This document shows, piece by piece, positions 14,699-16,681 of a stretch of 16,681 nucleotides of DNA. This DNA comes from an uncultured Prevotella sp. Lineage in GTDB: Bacteria > Bacteroidota > Bacteroidia > Bacteroidales > Bacteroidaceae. The notes under the pieces are model-generated. The model was not told the origin of the DNA. It did no database searches and saw only the letters and a list, made by a program, of their open reading frames with translations. A program made the position numbers and the translations under genes. The first letter of the stretch is position 1, and each line of letters starts with the position of its first letter. The stretch spans positions 1-16,681 of the forward strand of contig CAAGFF010000282.1 in assembly GCA_900769055.1 (NCBI GenBank), read 5' to 3'.

Positions 14699-14771
14699 AC
14701 TTAAAACCATAGCCCTTCGACTTTAAACCTTGAAATCTTTGACCTTTGACCTTAGACCTTTGGCCTTTGAC
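14693..14771. repeat. Heptamer repeat array between rpe and the sigma factor gene
   Basis: From 14693 the plus strand reads in 7-bp steps: CTTTAAA, CTTAAAA, CCATAGC, CCTTCGA, CTTTAAA, CCTTGAA. After a 2-base slip it continues CTTTGAC, CTTTGAC, CTTAGAC, CTTTGGC, CTTTGAC, ending at 14771. The first unit contains the rpe stop codon. The array ends 8 bases before the stop of the convergent sigma gene. No intrinsic terminator is seen between the two genes. Confidence 0.85.
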
Positions 14772-14778
14772 CTCATAC

Positions 14779-15375
14779 TCAATAAAGCTCCAACTGCAGC
14801 TCATGGTTTCTGGCCATCCTCCGCATGTTCAATATAGCATACCTCATGCGGCCAAGTGCCGTATTGATGCTCACATTGGTGCATTCGGCAATCTCCTTGA
14901 ACGACAGTTGCTGATAATAGCGCATGTAGACAACCTCGCGCTGCGGCGTTGGCAGAAGGTTCATTATCTTCTTCACGTCAAGCATCACCTGGTCGTTCAC
15001 ATACTTACACTCTATATTGGTGTCAAGAACCTCGTCGTTGCCAAGGTTTGACAGGTCGTTGTTGTCAGCCGGCTCAACTATCTTCTCCGTTCTGCGCTCA
15101 CGGTAGCTGTCCATAATGACGTTATGCGCAATACGCACAAGCCACGCCCCAAACTTGCCAGTGGTAGCGTACCGTCCCTGCTGCAGCTTGGAGATAACCT
15201 TTACGAAGGTTTCCTGGAACACGTCCTCTGCCTTCTCGCGGTCACGGACAACGAAAAGGATGTACGAGAACAATTTAGACTGATTGCGTGACAATAGTAA
15301 ATCAAACGCCTTGTTGTTACCATCAGCGTATGCCAATGCCAACTCCTCATCGGTCATTTCTGAAAGATTCTTCAT
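14779..15375 (-). CDS. ECF-type RNA polymerase sigma factor
   Basis: This 198-residue protein has sigma-70 region 2 at about 24-92 (AFDLLLSRNQSKLFSYIL, REKAEDVFQETFVKV, GAWLVRIAHNVIMDSYR). Region 4 lies at about 138-188 (LPTPQREVVYMRYYQQLSFKEIAECTNVSINTALGRMRYAILNMRRM), with an acidic linker EPADNNDLSNLGNDE. The length is that of ECF sigma factors. No anti-sigma gene is adjacent, so it is not a usual sigma/anti-sigma pair; regulation may instead be transcriptional. It has its own promoter 150 bases upstream. Its regulon cannot be inferred. The start ATG at 15375 gives MKNLSEMTDEELALAY, a typical N-terminus. Confidence 0.93.
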   Translation of the reverse strand: MKNLSEMTDEELALAYADGNNKAFDLLLSRNQSKLFSYILFVVRDREKAEDVFQETFVKVISKLQQGRYATTGKFGAWLVRIAHNVIMDSYRERRTEKIVEPADNNDLSNLGNDEVLDTNIECKYVNDQVMLDVKKIMNLLPTPQREVVYMRYYQQLSFKEIAECTNVSINTALGRMRYAILNMRRMARNHELQLELY

Positions 15376-15520
15376 TTCTTAATATTTTTTTTATTAAGTA
15401 AATGTCTTTTCTATAGGCGTTCGGTTTTGGTTAATATATAATTAATATCTGAAAAAGCACAGAAGCCAATATTGCTTACCATATACAATGGTCTTAAAAG
15501 GCCAATTCTGCACCCCCCAT
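15376..15520 (-). other. Leader region of the sigma factor gene
   Basis: About 145 bases separate the predicted transcription start from the sigma ATG. The stretch is AT-rich and contains a small CCAT/ATGG stem near 15478-15490. No leader peptide, riboswitch or terminator was recognised in it. Confidence 0.4.
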
Positions 15521-15526
15521 CCGCTG

Positions 15527-15558
15527 CAAAGGTAGATATTATTTTTGTAACCAACAAA
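15527..15558 (-). promoter_or_regulatory. Promoter of the ECF sigma factor gene
   Basis: On the minus strand TTTG (15555-15558), a 20-base spacer and TACCTTTG (15527-15534) match the Bacteroidetes promoter form. It begins only 8 bases beyond the T-run of the upstream terminator, so the sigma gene has an independent start. Confidence 0.78.
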
Positions 15559-15566
15559 CTTTTAAC

Positions 15567-15603
15567 AAAAAAAAAGAGGTTGGTGCAGGATGCTACCAAC
15601 CTC
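15567..15603 (-). terminator. Intrinsic terminator of the candidate small RNA
   Basis: On the minus strand GAGGTTGGT (15603-15595) pairs perfectly with ACCAACCTC (15584-15576), with a further 3-bp extension in the loop. A run of nine T follows (15575-15567). This is a strong rho-independent terminator. Confidence 0.9.
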
Positions 15604-15640
15604 GAGGGAAGGATTTCGTAAATATCGAAATCAAAAATAC
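15567..15640 (-). ncRNA. Candidate small RNA, about 75 nt, two hairpins
   Basis: A promoter (15646-15677), a short non-coding stretch and a strong terminator (15567-15603) define a transcript of about 75 nt. Near its 5' end a perfect 7-bp hairpin (GATTTCG ... CGAAATC, 15632-15612, 7-base loop) is followed by CCTTCCCTC and the terminator stem. No start codon with a plausible frame lies inside. The C/U-rich segment between the hairpins could be a seed for pairing with purine-rich mRNA start regions. It could instead be an attenuated leader for the sigma gene, but the sigma gene has its own promoter just beyond. I do not recognise it as a known RNA family. Confidence 0.7.
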
Positions 15641-15645
15641 GTTGG

Positions 15646-15677
15646 CAAATATAAAGCTTATTAGTGACAATTCCAAA
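15646..15677 (-). promoter_or_regulatory. Promoter of the candidate small RNA
   Basis: On the minus strand TTTG (15674-15677), a 20-base spacer and TATATTTG (15646-15653) fit the Bacteroidetes promoter consensus. The predicted start is near 15640, about 37 bases before the terminator stem. Confidence 0.75.
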
Positions 15678-15789
15678 TTTTCAGGCAGAAATCTTTTGTT
15701 TTTAACACAATAGGTAAAGTTTAATGGCTACAGCAATAATAAATCCACTGCAAAAACCTTTATGATAATCGCATGTCAGGTATCTACTC

Positions 15790-16005
15790 AGTTCAAATAG
15801 ATTGTGTTTCAGAAGTGGTGATCCGTCAATCAGAAAGTGGCGTTTTCTTATCCATAAAACGGCGTTTTATAATCGTAAAACGCCGTTTTCTGAAGTAAAA
15901 AACGCGGTTTTATGATTGGGAAAACGCGGTTTTGTTATTTTCGCAAGTGGATGTTGTGGTAGTCAAGCTTCCGAGGCACGCTCTTAACAACAATCTATTT
16001 GAACT
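15790..16005. mobile_element. 216-bp miniature inverted-repeat element
   Basis: A perfect 16-bp terminal inverted repeat, AGTTCAAATAGATTGT (15790-15805) and its complement (15990-16005), bounds a 216-bp non-coding segment. Inside are a 34-bp palindrome with 14-bp arms AAAACGGCGTTTTA (15856-15889) and two direct copies of AAAACGCGGTTTT (15899-15911, 15921-15933). The structure fits a MITE or a complex palindromic intergenic repeat. No transposase frame is inside and no target-site duplication is obvious. Confidence 0.65.
15856..15889. repeat. 34-bp palindrome, 14-bp arms
   Basis: AAAACGGCGTTTTA, six bases, then TAAAACGCCGTTTT form a perfect hairpin. Each arm is itself nearly self-complementary (AAAACGGCGTTTT), so several alternative folds are possible. 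It lies in the centre of the 216-bp element. Confidence 0.9.
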
Positions 16006-16050
16006 ATCGGAAGTTGAATTACCTTGATAATAATAAAAAGTTGCAAAACA

Positions 16051-16292
16051 TCTGTCACTGTCACCGCCTGTTGACAACATACTGGCTATCAGCATTTTAC
16101 TTTTTCGTGATGGTGACAGACGATTTGGAAACAGGGCTGAGACCGCACAAAAAAAGCGTTTTTTGCCATCGTGGAGACGCTTACTTTTTTGATGTCGATG
16201 TTGGTGACAGCAAAAATCGTCTGTCACCCATCTGTCACCATGATAAGGCATTGATAATAAACAATTTAAACATTAATGGTGACAGATGACAG
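16051..16292. repeat. Cluster of GGTGACAG motifs in both orientations
   Basis: GGTGACAG occurs at 16112-16119, 16203-16210 and 16278-16285, and its complement CTGTCACC at 16221-16228 and 16232-16239. Partial copies lie at 16052-16065 and 16286-16292. Inverted pairs could form stems: 16203-16210 with 16221-16228, and the 10-bp CTGTCACCAT (16232-16241) with 16276-16285. A longer stretch around 16109-16126 recurs inverted near 16213-16231. No gene was found; the frames open across it are translations of these repeats. Confidence 0.75.
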
Positions 16293-16497
16293 TAAATTGT
16301 AAAATTGTTATGCGCGCGAAAAAATATGGTATTTAATCCTACATGTTTGCCTTTGCATTATCCGCTCACATTCTTCAACTACCACTGTGTTCGGATAAAG
16401 TTCAGACAATCAGTTATATGTTTACTCAACTTTCGCAAGTAACCTATCCTTGTTAATGCGATCTCTTTTAAATCGAGCCTTATAATAGTTTAAGGTG
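16293..16497. other. Non-coding stretch with no recognised feature
   Basis: This 205-base AT-rich stretch has no plausible ORF. An inverted pair TTATCCG / CGGATAA lies near 16358-16398 with a long loop, and no promoter of good quality was seen. It separates the GGTGACAG cluster from the terminal element. Confidence 0.4.
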
Positions 16498-16681
16498 GGT
16501 TCTATAAATTAGCTTTGTCAGATTTTTAGGTTTTAGTCGAGGTCAGATTGTCACTCGAAGACGGAGTGTAGCGGGCTACACGACCGATGAGACTTGACGT
16601 TTTGAGACCGATAGATGCAGAAGACAACCGAAACGACAACTGCACTTTATCGATTATTCTATCAGCCTAATTTATAGAACC
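16498..16681. mobile_element. 184-bp miniature inverted-repeat element at the window edge
   Basis: GGTTCTATAAATTAG (16498-16512) and its exact complement (16667-16681) bound 184 bp without a gene. Inside are a hairpin GTGTAGC/GCTACAC (16567-16582) and other short stems. This is the form of a MITE or an internally deleted insertion sequence. The right terminal repeat coincides with the end of the window, so a target duplication cannot be checked. Confidence 0.6.

Noticed and set aside
15910..16251. Open frame of 113 codons on the minus strand
   Set aside because: It overlaps palindromic repeats and is rich in Ser, His and Arg runs, with no promoter or recognisable domain.
15999..16289. Open frame of 96 codons on the plus strand
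   Set aside because: It spans the 216-bp element's end and the GGTGACAG cluster; its residues are translations of these repeats and show no protein-like pattern.
16051..16292. CRISPR array
   Set aside because: The motifs are 8 bp, irregularly spaced and in both orientations, unlike CRISPR repeats, and no cas gene is present.

Overview
The window looks like chromosomal DNA of a Bacteroidales bacterium, most likely Prevotella or a close relative. The evidence is promoters of the Bacteroidetes type (a TTTG or TTG element about 20 bases before TAnnTTTG), A-rich start regions with little Shine-Dalgarno signal, proteins ending in type IX secretion (T9SS) sorting domains, and a NusG-like UpxY-family regulator. 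No tRNA, rRNA, CRISPR array or intact transposase gene was seen.

Left part (1-6542): a divergent promoter region (1642-1847) separates a leftward secreted protein that runs off the window edge from a rightward three-gene unit. That unit encodes an Omp28-like thioredoxin-fold protein, a subtilisin-family (S8) protease, both with signal peptides and T9SS-type C-termini, and then a specialised NusG paralogue.

Middle part (6572-13746, minus strand): a complete tryptophan operon transcribed in the order trpD-trpC-trpF-trpA-trpB-trpE-trpG. It is headed by a textbook promoter, an 18-residue leader peptide with three consecutive Trp codons, and an intrinsic terminator. This is a classical ribosome-stalling attenuator. 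The anthranilate synthase genes trpE and trpG come last, which is a circular permutation of the common order. Three intergenic junctions of the operon carry arrays of short degenerate repeats (8-bp units twice, 11-bp units once). One array supplies the C-terminal codons and stop of trpF.

Right part (13747-16681): a 41-codon ORF sits just upstream of rpe (ribulose-phosphate 3-epimerase). A heptamer repeat array lies between rpe and a convergent ECF sigma factor gene. Upstream of the sigma gene, on the same strand, is a compact promoter, two-hairpin and terminator unit that looks like a small RNA gene of about 75 nt. It ends directly at the sigma promoter. The last 0.9 kb appears to be non-coding. 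It holds two miniature inverted-repeat elements (216 bp with 16-bp terminal repeats, and 184 bp with 15-bp terminal repeats, the second ending exactly at the window edge), with a cluster of GGTGACAG motifs between them.

The best candidates for something undescribed are the sRNA-like unit in front of the sigma gene, the stop-codon-linked short repeat arrays, and the two miniature elements.
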